Assembly (NCBI RefSeq): GCF_030272615.1
Contig: NC_081409.1
Coordinates: 207,373,190 to 207,437,189, forward strand
Direction of reading: 5' to 3'
From: Cryptomeria japonica
Lineage: Eukaryota > Streptophyta > Pinopsida > Cupressales > Cupressaceae
Length of the DNA stretch: 64,000 bases
Positions 24,431-35,640 of this stretch are shown in pieces; position 1 is the first letter of the stretch, and each line of letters starts with the position of its first letter. A program made the translations under genes and the position numbers. The notes beneath the pieces were generated by a model. The model did no database searches. It was not told where the DNA came from and saw only the letters and a program-made list of their open reading frames with translations.

Positions 24431-25215
24431 AAGTTTCCATATCTACCAGCATTTAAACTAGAAACTTCTAGCATGATTTCCTATTCATAGTCTATCCATG
24501 TGCCTTGACTGCATTGCATCTAGAGAGTTCTAAGACCTCTATAAATAAGAGGCATTTGTATATGTTCTATACTCATAGTTGAGTCTAGCTTCGTAGAGCT
24601 GTAAGGGGTTGTAGAATTCAGCTGTATGTAATGGTCTTTGGAGATGAATGAGCTGAAGCTCAGATATTAGCTGTAATGGTTCTGTTGATTAAATATAAGA
24701 AATTGTGTCTCCCTTGATCCTTCTAAGATTTTTACGACTTTTAATGCTCGATGTTTAAATAGTGTGAAATACTGTTGTAAAGATTTTACTTTTTAAACAG
24801 TGTGAATACTGTCCTAGAGACTTCTTTACTTTTTAAACAGTGTGAAATACTGTTATAAAGACTTCTTTATTTTTCAAAATATTAAAAGTCATTGGAGACA
24901 TAAGAAAAACATTGTTTAATATATCTAAAATTAAAAAAATGCTAATAATACTAAAATTAATAATATTACTCGGAACAATTAATAATATTAATGAACTTGG
25001 TGTTTGATAATATTACCATACTTGATGTACTCATTTTTTATAGCCCTAAAAATGAAGTTAATAAGAATATATAAATATTCATAATACACCCATTGAGGTA
25101 TCCATTACATCTTAAGTTGTGATGGCTAGCATAAAGTTACTCAAAACCCTCGGAATGGCAACATTTGATGGCTGTATGCATGTTTTAAAGGATTTTTTTG
25201 CCTTACAATATGGTC
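24431..25215. repeat. Tandem unit T2
   Basis: Second copy of the unit at 23631, more diverged than the 809-bp pair, with three instead of four minisatellite units and a short extra stretch near 25020 (TACTTGATGTACTCATTTTT). It ends at ACAATATGGTC, after which the inverted OMT upstream copy begins. Confidence 0.8.
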
Positions 25216-25289
25216 AATTTTATTCTTATTTTTATTGGTTGTTCCATGAATCCCGCCAAATCAAAAAAGAAAAAAAATTGGAGTAACTG

Positions 25290-25600
25290 GCATTTTAGAA
25301 GAAGTGTCGAATTACTTATGCATAGTTGAATCAAGGCACTAGAGTTTGGAAAAGAGGGGTCCCCCTGATCATGAGGAACTGTTCCGCACTGCACAAGTTG
25401 GCGATGGGTTTCAAATTCAGAGTATGTAATAGATGACACTACTTCAATCTGTTAAACCAAAGTTTTCCCCCATGTACCCCATGTATATTTTTCAAGACAC
25501 TCGAATCACTTTCAGTATACTAAAGAAATAAAAAGCAGTTTACAGCATAGTTTCCACTTTATTTAAACATAAATTTTTTAAAGGGTTCAACTCACGTTTT
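25290..25600. repeat. Inverted, diverged copy of the paralogous OMT upstream region
   Basis: Read on the minus strand, the block aligns with 48400-48620: GTAAACTGCTTTTTAT, GAGTGTCTTG-AAAATATA, TTTGGTTTAACAGA and CGCCAACTTGTGCAGTGCGG all have counterparts in the same order. It is thus a fragment of the 5' flank of the OMT family, lying inverted. Confidence 0.7.
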
Positions 25601-25739
25601 AGAACTGATAAAGATTTTACTGTTATAATCAATTTTATTTTTGACAATACGTTTGTGGGGCCATTACTTTTCCATAAATTATTTGGGAAAAGAGCATTTG
25701 AATAGAAATAATAAGTTTGAGTAAATTCTTCTAAATATG

Positions 25740-26000
25740 CAGGAGTAGAGCATGTAGCAGCTGAGGGAGGAGGATCAGGGTCATCTTTTTTGTTCCATAC
25801 ATCAGCGGAGCCAGGGGTCGGGTTGGGTCTGGCACAGACCACCCATCTTTAGGATCTCTTTCAATTTCTCTTTCATCCTGCCTGAGACGCGAGATCAAGA
25901 TCGCCAAAGCTAGATGAGGAAACTTGAAGGTGGTGGCAAAGGACCACCAAAAATCAGCAGCAGAAAAAACAAAGGCCACAGGAACATCAAAGAGCCACCC
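25740..26000 (-). other. Possible LINE 3' fragment
   Basis: GC-richer than its surroundings, with CATACATCAGCGGAGCC, CTTTAGGATCTC and CCTGAGACGCGAGATC. This order loosely parallels the 3' region of the LINE at 37250-37400 (CACACATCAGTGGGGTC, ATTCTCTATCTCC, CTAGGGAGATGG). No poly-A tail or target duplication was identified. Confidence 0.3.
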
Positions 26001-26376
26001 CTAGCCGGAGCCATGAAATGAAATCCAACTTTTGAAATGCTGTTTTTACAAGATAATTTATCTTTTGAAATGCTGGTTTTACAAGATATCTTAGTTGGCT
26101 TTTCTACAGTGGATTTTGCATGACTGGTTTTTCTACTACTGATCATCAGGGTTATACTTTTTTGACTTTCATTTAAAATCAAGTAAATTTAAAATGAATT
26201 GATGCAGTGAATCCCGTGAACCAAACTATAGGAATTTAGAATATATGACATTTCATTATTCGCCAGATATTTTAAAAAGTATCTCAAGACTCACACCGAT
26301 TAGAAATAACAGTTAGGGGAGAGGGGTGAATCTTGCAAGGTTAAGAGAAAAATGCAGTGATTGATTTGCTTGCAAT

Positions 26377-26674
26377 TGTTGGAAGAATATGATAATTTCT
26401 ACCAGCTTCTAACTCCACCAACCATATTAAATACACTATCTGGAAACATCCGTGAAATGATAACAAATAATGGACAGCGGTAAATGAGTCTAAAGGGAAA
26501 GAATGATCCAGAAACTACTATACCCTTCCAACTCCCTCTATAAAAGAGGACGAAGGTAAACAACATTATGAAGTTAATAAAGATTATCTGTGCAGTAGCA
26601 CAGTTGCGTATAAATGTTTTACTCTGCGTCTGTGTTTTTATGCACTGTTAAGTATACTCCAACCACCCCTAACA
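26377..26674 (+). mobile_element. Small solo LTR, 298 bp, with perfect TSD GCAAT
   Basis: TGTTGGAAGAATATG at the left end and CCCCTAACA at the right end, flanked by GCAAT at 26372-26376 and 26675-26679. It contains a TATA box in CCCTCTATAAAAGAGG (about 26542) and, after it, AATAAAG. The length and layout (promoter in the middle, TGTT...AACA ends) fit a short LTR, such as those of small non-autonomous LTR elements, left as a solo copy. Confidence 0.85.
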
Positions 26675-26679
26675 GCAAT

Positions 26680-26911
26680 CATGGTCTTCTGTTGGTTCCG
26701 CTATTGATTGTTGGTCTCTATCTCACTCATTGTGAGACTTGTGAGCTAAGTCGCCATTTCAAAGTTTCAAATATATTTTAAAAGATCCATCTTGCTACCA
26801 AAATTAAAACACCTAACAATAAGATAAAATAATCAACAGTTACACAAAGGTTAAAAAGCTAGAAGATTGGAGTATTCGATAAAAACTTTGAAGAACCACA
26901 ATGGACCATTG
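26680..26911. other. Short spacer; no gene recognised
   Basis: Unclassified sequence between the small solo LTR and the gypsy element. The last bases (26902-26911, TGGACCATTG) may be the first bases of an older LTR split by the gypsy insertion. Confidence 0.4.
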
Positions 26912-27717
26912 TGAAGCAGTCACCGGTGAGGAGGGACCTCAAAGAGATCAATCTGGACTAGTCAGCAAGAGTAAATACAACGGAAACACAAAGATATGAT
27001 GGAAGCAATGCAGAAAAGATTGTTTTATTTCATGAAACTTGATTACAACCAATCGGTAACAACCGGGTTACAGCATAACCGACTCATAGGCCTGGTAGAA
27101 CATATTGAATAGGTCACAATCGAGACCTTGAATCATAGGATCTATCTTCTACGCACAATCTAGCTACTTGATTCTCTGATTGATTACATTCCAATGCACA
27201 ATTACAATTATATATATCGATCCAAAGGATTCAGCCGACCCAAAAGGGATCAAAACTCAAAGAACAAGACTTAACATGTAAAATAAACAAGGTCGGCCTC
27301 CGCCAAGAGATTCCTTCGAAAAATCCAAAGGATGAAACATAGATCGCAAGAAAAGGTTGGCCACACGCCAAGGAACATCAGAATCAACGCCCAAGGCTCT
27401 GCAAGCTTCGAAAGGGGTTCTGGTAAATCACCAAAATAGGTCCAGGCAACCGGTAACAAGAATTGTCAACCGGTAACAAGAAACTGTCAAGAAAACTGAT
27501 AGCGATATCTTGTCGAAAAATGATCCAAATACGATGCAGTCTGGAAGCAAGAAAGATGATCAAGTTTTCAATCAGAATCCAACTCACAGGATCCGGTGAG
27601 CCAAAACCAAGACACAGAGAAAGAAAAGCTGAAACTGCAAACATAACGCAAAAAAAAAAAAAGAAATTGTTTTTGGTTGATGCAAGATTGCTATGAACCA
27701 GGGATGCTCCTGCATCA
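26912..27717 (-). repeat. 3' LTR of the gypsy element
   Basis: On the plus strand it starts TGAAGCAGTCACCGG and ends TGCATCA. It pairs with 32378-33181, with many single-base differences, which suggests an old insertion. Confidence 0.9.
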
Positions 27718-27739
27718 GACATCCGGAGTTATTGAAAAA

Positions 27740-30700
27740 GTGAGCCTCTCACTTTGTTGGAGTCAGAGGAAAACCAAGAGGAACTACCCTTTCTTGAGAA
27801 ATCCAAGATGAATCTTCAACTAGTCTGTCCTTCCACTTCACAAGATATTCCTTATACTGACTGCTCCAGGTACTCCGCCCAATCCTACTGTCCAAAATAT
27901 CTTCAATCTAATCTGGTCCTTCCGGGGCAACTGTTTCTCCAAGTCTACAATACTATCCTCACTGAATTCTGGTTCATGATACTTGAATGAAGATCTGCAA
28001 TGTTAAACATAGGTGAAATACTTAGACTACTCTACTTCATATGCATTTCCAAAACTGTACTTCCTCAAAATCCTTCAAGGTCCAAACTTCTTCATTTGCA
28101 ACTTGTTATAAGGTCCAACCAGGAATCACTCTTTTCTCAAGTATACCATCACTTCATCACCAACTTCAAATTCCTTATGTCTCCTCTTTTCATCCACCTT
28201 CCCCTTATACTTGTTGTTCATGTCTTCCAAATGTTGCTTAACCTGAATATGCAATGCTACCATGTTATCTGCAAAATCTTCTGCTTCTGACCTTCTCCGG
28301 TCTTCACTACTAACGTCTCTCAATTCTAATATACCTCTAGGATGCAGTCCGATAACAATCTCAAAAGGTGTTCTTCCGGTACGTCTATTCACTGAATTGT
28401 TGTAGGTAAACTCTTCTTGTGCAAGGATCAAATCCCAACTTCTGGTTTTATCTCCAACTAAACATCTCAACAAGTTTCCCAAACTCCGATTAACTACTTC
28501 TGTCTGTCCATCAGTCTATGCATGAAAAGTAGAACTGAACTTCAAATCTGTCTTCATCTTCTTCAAAAGTGTTCTCCAAAAATAGCCAACAAACTTAGTG
28601 TCTCTATCTGAAACTATGCTCTTAGGTAATCCATGCAATCTCATCACTTCCTTGAAAAATTGGTCTGCTACATGTAATGCATCTGATGTCTTCTTACAAG
28701 GTATGAAATGAGCTATCTTCGAGAATCTATCCACTACCATAAATATAGAATCATTCCCTCTCGATGTTTTAGGCAGTCCAAGTACAAAATCCATGTTTAT
28801 ATCCTCCCAAGGTCTTACCAGTACTGTCGAAGGTTTATACAATCCCACATTTTGACTACTACCCTTTTCAACTTGACAAACTATACAACTCTGCACATAT
28901 CTCTTAACATCCTTATGAATTTGGGGTCAAAAGTACTACTCACTCACCAATGCTACTATTTTGTCAATGCCAAAATGTTCAGCTTGTCCTCCACTGTGTT
29001 TCTCCTTTATTAGACTCTCCCTCATAGAACTCTTAGGTATGCACAACTGAACTCCTCTGAATAACATCCCATCTTGAATGAAGTAATCCAACCACTTGCT
29101 TCTATTTACCATAACCGGTTCTCTACATGTTTTCCAATGTTTTACAAAATCCAAGTCATCATCATACAAGGTCTTCAAATCTTAATACTGTCACTCTCAT
29201 CTTTGTTAGCAAATTCCTTCTCCTACTCAATGCATCAGCAACTTTGTTAGATTTCCCACTTCTATGCTTCAAAACAAAGGTGTAACTCTACAAGAATTCT
29301 ACCCATCTCATATCTCTGATTCAACTTACTATGACTGTTCAAATACGGCAAAACTTGATGATCTATATACAACACAAACTCCTTAGGCAATAAGTAATGT
29401 CTCCACTTTTTCAAGGCTTGAACTATGGCATAAAACTCCTAATCATACACTGAATATCTCCTCCAAGAATCATTCAATTTCTCATTGAAATAGGCTACTG
29501 CTCTCCCTTCCTGACTCATTAAGACTGATCCTATTACTGTTCCACTTGCATCACAATCCACTTGAAATACTTTATTGAAATCTGATAAAGCCAACACAGA
29601 CTGCTCAGTCACTTTCTGCTTCAACAGTTCAAAACTTTTGTTTGCTCCGGTGGTCCACTTGAATTCCTTCCGATCTCCTCTCATGGTCTCAGTCATAGGA
29701 CTACAAACTGAACTGAAATTTCTAATAAACTTTTGATAAAAACTAGCCAAACCATAAAATGATCTTACCTCTCCAATGCTTTCTGGTGTATGCCATTCAA
29801 CAATTGCTTTCACTTTCTCAGGGTCCATCTTCAAACCATCCCCAAATATCACAAATCCCAAATAGACTAACTCATCCTTCATCAAAGTACACTTCTTAAT
29901 ATTTATCAACAACTTCTCTTCTCTCAATCTCTGCAAAACTTGTCTTAACTGCAACAAATGCTCCTCTTTTGTCTTACCAAAAATCATAATGTCATCCAAA
30001 TACATAATAATAAACTTACCCAAGAATTTCCTCAATACCTAATTCATCAGCCTCATGAAAGTATTAAGTGCATTTGTTAATCCAAAAGGCATCACCAACC
30101 ATTCATAAAGTCCTTCATTTGTCTTAAATGTTGTCTTCCACTCATCACCTTCTCTGATCCTGATGTGATGATATCCACTCTTCAAATCTATCTTCGTAAA
30201 GTATTTTGCTCCACTCAAACAATCCATTATGTCATCCATCCTAGGCAAATGAAATTGGTATTTCACTGTGATCTTATTTATTGCTCTGAAATGAGTACAC
30301 ATTCTTCACTCTCCATTCTTCTTAGGTGCTAATACTGGTAGCACTGCACAAGGGCTCAGACTCTCCCTAATCAAACCTTTCTTCAATAGCTCCTGCACTT
30401 GTCTATTCAGTTCTTCATTCTCTGTCGATGTCAACCAATGTGCAACTTTGTTAGGCAAACTAGCTCTGGGAACCAAGTCCATGCAATGACGAATACTTCT
30501 TACAGGTGGCAATCCATCAGGTACATTAAATCTGAAATGATGTCTTCATATTCTGTCGGCAAATCTTTTATGTCTTCTAGTTGTTCTCCTCCTGGTTTCG
30601 GTTTCTCAGTCTTCTTAGGAATTAAGGCAAAACACACATTCTCATGTCTCAGTCCATCCAAGAATTTCCTTCCATCTACCAAACAGATTATAGCATTCGT

Positions 30701-31300
30701 ACAGACTTCATTCTTCAAAGGTTCCTCCAAAGGCAACAAGGTTTCCTTCACCCCATTGACCACAATAGTGTATGTATTCTTCCTCCCACCATGTACTACC
30801 TGTCTATCAAACTGCCAAGGTCTACCCAACAAAAGATGAAAAATATCCATAGGCATAATATCACACAAGACTTCATCATGATAATTCCCAATTTTCAATT
30901 TCACCAAACATTGTTCACTTACTAACAACTTATGTTCATCCTGAATCCATGCTATTTGATAAGGCTTAGCGTGTTTCAATCTCTCCAATTTCAACTTATT
31001 CACCATCTCTTTTGAAACAAGATTATCTGAACTACCACTATCAATAACAACTTTACAACACTTACCAAATACCTTACATCTAGTCTTGAACAAATTCTTC
31101 CTCTGCAAGGGCTCTTCATCTCCTCCGGTATGACACAAAGCTCTCCTCATCACCAACAGTTCTCCATCTTCCGGTTTATTGTCTGATTCGATGGGTTTTT
31201 CTTCCACCACTTCTACTCTTCTGGTATTCTTTGTCTTCTTACACTCGAATGCACGATGTCCTTCTCCTCCATACTTAAAGTAGGTTCCTCTAAATGTTCT
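27740..31300 (-). pseudogene. gypsy pol remnant: PR, RT, RNase H, integrase, chromodomain
   Basis: Zinc knuckle at about 31236-31275 reads YFKYGGEGHRAFEC, with two Cys replaced by Tyr. Protease: VVIDSGSSDNLVS, Asp near 31040. [16 protein letters not shown] near 30190, the catalytic box YLDD at 29991-30002 intact, and GLKMDPEKV after it. RNase H starts QVDCDASG near 29560. The integrase zinc-binding region lies at 28850-29050 and the core has Asp in NMDFVLG (28791), Asp in SDRDTKF and Glu after TDGQTE. Stops interrupt at about 30303, 30036, 29439, 28933 and 28516. Near 27760-27900 another frame reads a chromodomain-like stretch (QYKEYLVKWKD, EDSSWIS). The stop before TDGQTE fits a CAG to TAG change. 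Confidence 0.93.
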
Positions 31301-31501
31301 CCTATCTTGTCTTACAAAATTCTCATTCTGCTAACCATCTGGTTCTCTCCTCCGGTAGAAATTTCTATCATTCTTGCGGTATGAATTACCTTCTTTGTTC
31401 ACTTTCTTGTCCTTGTTTTGATCGGTAGTGGTTCCTCTACCTCTGGTATATCCTCTTCCTCCATGAAATCTTCCTTCGGTAAACCTTGCACCTTTGCCTC
31501 T

Positions 31502-32134
31502 CTACCTCTGCTCACGTCTTCTATTTAACTTCTCTTTTGCCTTTAGGGCATACTGATAAGCCTCTTCTACACTCTCCAATTTGATCAAACCGAGTTCATC
31601 TTGTATGGACATCCACAATCCATTCAAATATCTTGCAACTTGTTCAACTTCATCATCAACATGTTCGGATCTGATATTCAACTTGTAAAATGCTTCAGTG
31701 TACTCTTTCACACTAGATTCCTTCTGTCTCAAATTTTGCAACTTCTGAAACAGATTCACTTGATAATCGACTAGCATAAACTTCAATTTCAACTTAGCAA
31801 TCATCTGATCCCATGTCTTAATCTTCTCTTTACCTCTTCTCTATCTATCAACTTGCAAATTCTCCCACCAAAGAGATGCATGACCTTTCAGTCGGGTACA
31901 TGCATATTCCACCTCCCTCTCTTCTACAGTGTTTTCAAAATTGAAATACTTCTCCATCTCTAAGATCCAATCCATCAATTCATCTGAATCAAACTTCTCA
32001 TCATATTCCAATGGGGTAAAATGAGGTTTAGTATTCGCCCTACTCAAAACCCTCAAAAACCTTTCCTCATCCGGATCAACTACCAGTGGGTTTGCTTGTT
32101 CTGTTGGGGCTTCTTCTCCTTCATCTTCACTCAC
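31502..32134 (-). pseudogene. gypsy gag remnant
   Basis: Two frames in the same phase (32134-31841 and 31804-31502) show a retrotransposon gag domain: LMDWILEMEKYFNFE, ACTRLKGHASLWWENL, then KLKLKFMLVDYQ and QKESSVKEYTEAFYKLN. A stop at 31841-31843 separates the halves. The length of about 210 codons before the basic tail is normal for chromovirus gag. The N-terminus is acidic (SEDEGEEAPTE). Confidence 0.9.
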
Positions 32135-32363
32135 ATCTTCAATATTTCAGCCTCTTCTTTGGGCTGTCTCCACGGCTTCCAACCAGGGTGCTATACCTTG
32201 CAACATCTCCATCATGACAGGGCCTACATTCCCATGTGCTCCACCATTCCTATCTCCTCTTCATGCCATCGTTCATGCCAGTCCTTTGCAGCTGCAAGTG
32301 AGATCCACAATCTGCCACCCTACAAAAAACTTTTAGGACAAGCAACCCTTGGAATGAAACTTC

Positions 32364-32372
32364 GCTCTGATA
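32364..32372 (-). other. Primer binding site of the gypsy element
   Basis: On the minus strand TATCAGAGC follows the 5' LTR end after AGTCG. This is the common plant primer site for initiator methionine tRNA, here slightly altered (CGTATCAGAGC instead of TGGTATCAGAGC). Confidence 0.8.
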
Positions 32373-32377
32373 CGACT

Positions 32378-33181
32378 TGAAGCAGTCACCGGAGAGGAGA
32401 GACCTCAAAGAGATCAATCCGGACCAGTCAGCAAGAGTAAGCACAATGGGAACACAAAGATATGATGGAGGCAAAGCAGAACAGATTGTTTTATTTCATG
32501 AAACTTGATTACAACCAACTGGTAACAATCGGGTTACAACATAACCGGCTCACATGCCTGGTAGAACATATTGAATAGGTCACAAGCGAGACCTTGAATC
32601 TTAGGATCTATTTTCTATGCATAGTCTAGCAACTTGATTCTCTAATTGATTACATTCTAATGCACAATTACAATTATATATATTGATCCAAAGGATCCAG
32701 TCGGCCCAAAAGGGATCAAAACCCGAAGAACAAGACCTAATGTGTAAAATAAACAAGGTCAACCTCTGCCAAGAGATTCCTCTAGAAAATCCAAACGATG
32801 AAACGTAAATCGCGGGAAAAGGTCGGCCACACACCAAGGAACATCTGAATCAACGCCTAAGGCTCCGCAAGCTTTGGAAGGGGTTCCGATAGATCACCAA
32901 AATAGATCGAGGCAACCGATAACAAGAACTGTCAACCGACAACAAGAAATTGTCAAGGAAACCGATAGCGATATCTTGCCAGAAAATGATCCAAATGTGA
33001 TGCGGTCTGGAAGCAAGAAAGATAATCAAGTCTTCAAGTAGAAGCCAACTCCACAGGATCCGGTGGGCCAAAACCAAGATACATAGAAAGAAAAGTTGAA
33101 ACTACAAACAAAAAGAAAAACAGAAAGAAAATGTTTTTGGTTGATGCAATATTGCTATGAACTAGGGATGTTCCTGCATCA
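32378..33181 (-). repeat. 5' LTR of the gypsy element
   Basis: Partner of 26912-27717; same termini TGAAGCAG...GCATCA on the plus strand. Confidence 0.9.
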
Positions 33182-34568
33182 TATTGAGAGGGGGGTGAAT
33201 CAGTGGTAATAAAAAACTTTAACTTATCAAAATGATTTAAACTCTAATCACATTAATTAATAAGCTATGAAAAGAGATATTAAACTAATCAACACACACA
33301 CATAAGAGGCAAACCCATAACACAAGATATACAAGGAAAATCCAATGTGGGAAAAACCTCAGTGAGAAATGTTGCTGGAGTCTAGTACTACTCCAATCCA
33401 ACCTCACAAGTAAATCTTATTACAAAGTTTAGGGCACCAACCCAAGGAGCACCAACCCCTGAAGTTTATGGGCACCAACCCAAAGGAGCACCAACCCCTA
33501 GCTTTATGGGCACCAACCCAAAGGAGAACCTATCCCTTCTCTGAACACCCACTCAGAGATTTACAATGAACAAATATTAAATACCGTTTGAGTACCTTGT
33601 TGCAAATGAGGTTTTGCAACTCACAAATATCATGCTCTTGAGATTGACCTAACTCTTTTTTATTCTCTCATCTTAGGCTTCAATCTCAGCTCTCTGTTCT
33701 CTATCTTCTACCTTTTATCCTATTCTCTTCTCTGCAACCAACTCTATGTTTTCCGCTTGACTCAATCCTCTTTCTCTGCCTCTCACAGTGTGTATAACCC
33801 ACTGTGTTATCTACGTCAGCTCTTCACATTTCTGGTCACTAGTCTTTGCTGCTCTCCTCCTCTATTCATCAAGCTCTTCATTGTCCACTCTCTGCTCTGA
33901 CTCTCAGTTTCTTTCTGTCGCCTCCACACAGCTAAATATTCTACATGCAGTCTCTTTTGCAGTCTTATTAATGCACTATCATTGTGTTATTGACGCCTGC
34001 ATGAGCTACTTCTCTGCGATCCTCTACTCTTCATTTTCTGTAATCTCTATTTTTGTAGAGATTCTCCTTATTGCACACTTTCAAGAACATTTTTATTACT
34101 AAATGTACTACACTCTTTTGATCGACATCCACCAGCTTGAATATACCAACTCAGTAATCACCTTTGCAGCTATCAAATCTCATAACCTATACACTTTTCT
34201 CGGTCATCTCTGTACCTACAGAATTTTATTCCAAGGATAGATTCACAATCTGATCTCCTCGGCCTCTAATGCATACCAATCATATTCTCTGTACACATCA
34301 CTCAGACAGATAACTACCTACAATAAATGTAATCTTGGAAACAACTATGTTCAGATCATGCTATCAATATAGGATTGCCATACTTAGCAAACTTCAGCCT
34401 GACAGATTTCCTCGAGCCTAAAAAAGATCAACAACTCCCTCTTCAACAAGATGGTCATCAAATGTTGCTACATTCTTCCCAGTCTACTCTGTACTTTGAT
34501 TACTAACTTTACTAATCTTCATTTGTTCGATGACATCTTATCATCTCTCTGCAGATCACCTCGAACCA
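33182..34568 (-). mobile_element. Tentative older solo LTR split by the gypsy insertion
   Basis: Next to the gypsy LTR lies AGAGGGGGGTGAATCAG, the reverse of the CTGATTCACCCCC...CTCTC text near the ends of the copia LTRs here. If the older LTR starts TGGACCATTG at 26902 and ends CTCGAACCA at 34568, it is flanked by CACAA on both sides (26897-26901 and 34569-34573). A 5-bp match in a search of this size can arise by chance, so only the LTR-like nature of the left part is well supported. The open frame at 33788-34102 in it has no protein likeness. Confidence 0.35.
33430..33530. repeat. Short tandem repeat with GGGCACCAACCCAA units, 3 copies
   Basis: Units of 45-50 bp: GGGCACCAACCCAAGGAGCA, then CCAACCCCTGAAGTTTAT and similar, three times with small changes. 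Confidence 0.8.
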
Positions 34569-34739
34569 CACAAACAATCTACAATGCGGTCTCCATTATT
34601 GCATTCTTCATCCTCTGTCGACCTACCCTAAGGAGATTAACAACAACCTCATTAAAATATTTGCAAGCATCGACTTTTGCATATCGGATTTCATTCTTGA
34701 CCACTTGGGAGCCACATGTCTTCATTTTTGGCATCCAAA

Positions 34740-34985
34740 ATATTTGGTCAAGCTCGGTCAATCACCATGTAGATCATTTTGCCTATCGACATGCAATTGT
34801 GTGGCTAAAATCATCTCCTTTAGCATCCAAGTTAATTGGTCAAGCTTGGTCAACGCCTAGTCATCATCCATGTGGACCATCGAGTCTATCAGTAGACATG
34901 CAAGACATCAAAAGTCTTCTTAGTTGTCATCTAGGTCATTTGGTCAACCTTGGTTGACTACCACGTGGATCTCTATATCTATCAG
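34740..34985. repeat. Tandem repeat of about 98 bp, 2.5-3 copies
   Basis: TTGGTCAAGCTCGGTCAAT (34743), TTGGTCAAGCTTGGTCAAC (34840) and TTGGTCAACCTTGGTTGAC (34940) start units that continue with an ATGT-GGATCAT- and CTATC-GACATGC-like text. A further, very diverged unit may lie near 34650. A 168-codon plus frame (34451-34957) runs through it but has no recognisable domain. Confidence 0.7.
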
Positions 34986-35039
34986 GCTGCTGACATGTCG
35001 ACTGAAACATCTCTAGTGGTCACAATGACCTTAAACTTT

Positions 35040-35640
35040 GTCGCTGCAGGATGGCGGGATACGCGCCATATTACCTTTTGACTTGCCCCGCATCATCGTT
35101 TATACATCCATTTTAACCATGCGGGCTGGTGGGATGCACCATCTTTTTGTCTTTACTTACCCTGCGGGATCCACCTCCCATCCTTCAGCAGAGTGTAGGA
35201 TAGCGGGATCCTTATGTCGCTTTACTATCTTTTCTCGCATGACCATTCCTCATCCATCTTGAATGGTGCGGGATAGCGGGAACCATTCACCGCTCTCTTC
35301 GTGTTACCCCGCGCAACCATCGTATTGTCTTCCTTAGCACTGCAAGATAGCAGGATACATATCTCGCTCCTCCTTGAGTTGCCCCGCATGACTATCACTC
35401 CTCATGTTTTGATGATGCGGTATAGCAGGAAGCCCAATTCCTTCCTTTGTCCTTTTAACCCCGCATGGTCACCTTTCACTCGTCCATCATGTCACAAGAT
35501 AGAATGAAGCATTCCTTGCTTCTTCTTGTGTTACCCCACAAGACCTTTAGTCTTATCGCAAACAAGCCGCGGGATAGCGGGATGCCACCACTACCAAGAC
35601 ACCGAACCCACACTAGGAATATGGATGAAACATCATCCCT
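35040..35640. repeat. Minisatellite, unit about 75 bp, about 8 copies
   Basis: The core GCGGGATAGCGGGA (with variants) occurs at about 35044, 35120, 35190, 35265, 35339, 35414, 35490 and 35566, spaced 70-76 bases apart. Half a unit later most copies have TTGCCCCGCATGACCAT-like text. It is much richer in GC and CpG than its surroundings. Several short frames on both strands are by-products of the repeat. Confidence 0.85.

Larger units (their letters stand above)
26912..33181 (-). mobile_element. Ty3/gypsy chromovirus retrotransposon, 6270 bp, non-functional
   Basis: Two LTRs of 806 and 804 bp (26912-27717 and 32378-33181) flank gag, protease, RT, RNase H and integrase in Ty3/gypsy order, all on the minus strand. 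A primer site TATCAGAGC for tRNA-iMet lies at 32364-32372 just inside the 5' LTR. Flanking 5-mers are CATTG (26907-26911) and TATTG (33182-33186), a target duplication with one change. A chromodomain remnant at the end of the integrase marks it as a chromovirus. Several stops and frameshifts make it inactive. Confidence 0.95.

Noticed and set aside
30399-30839. 146-codon plus-strand open frame
   Set aside because: It is antisense to the gypsy protease/RT region, whose minus-strand frame has clear domains.
34451-34957. 168-codon plus-strand open frame
   Set aside because: It runs through a 98-bp tandem array and possible LTR sequence, and shows no recognisable protein features.
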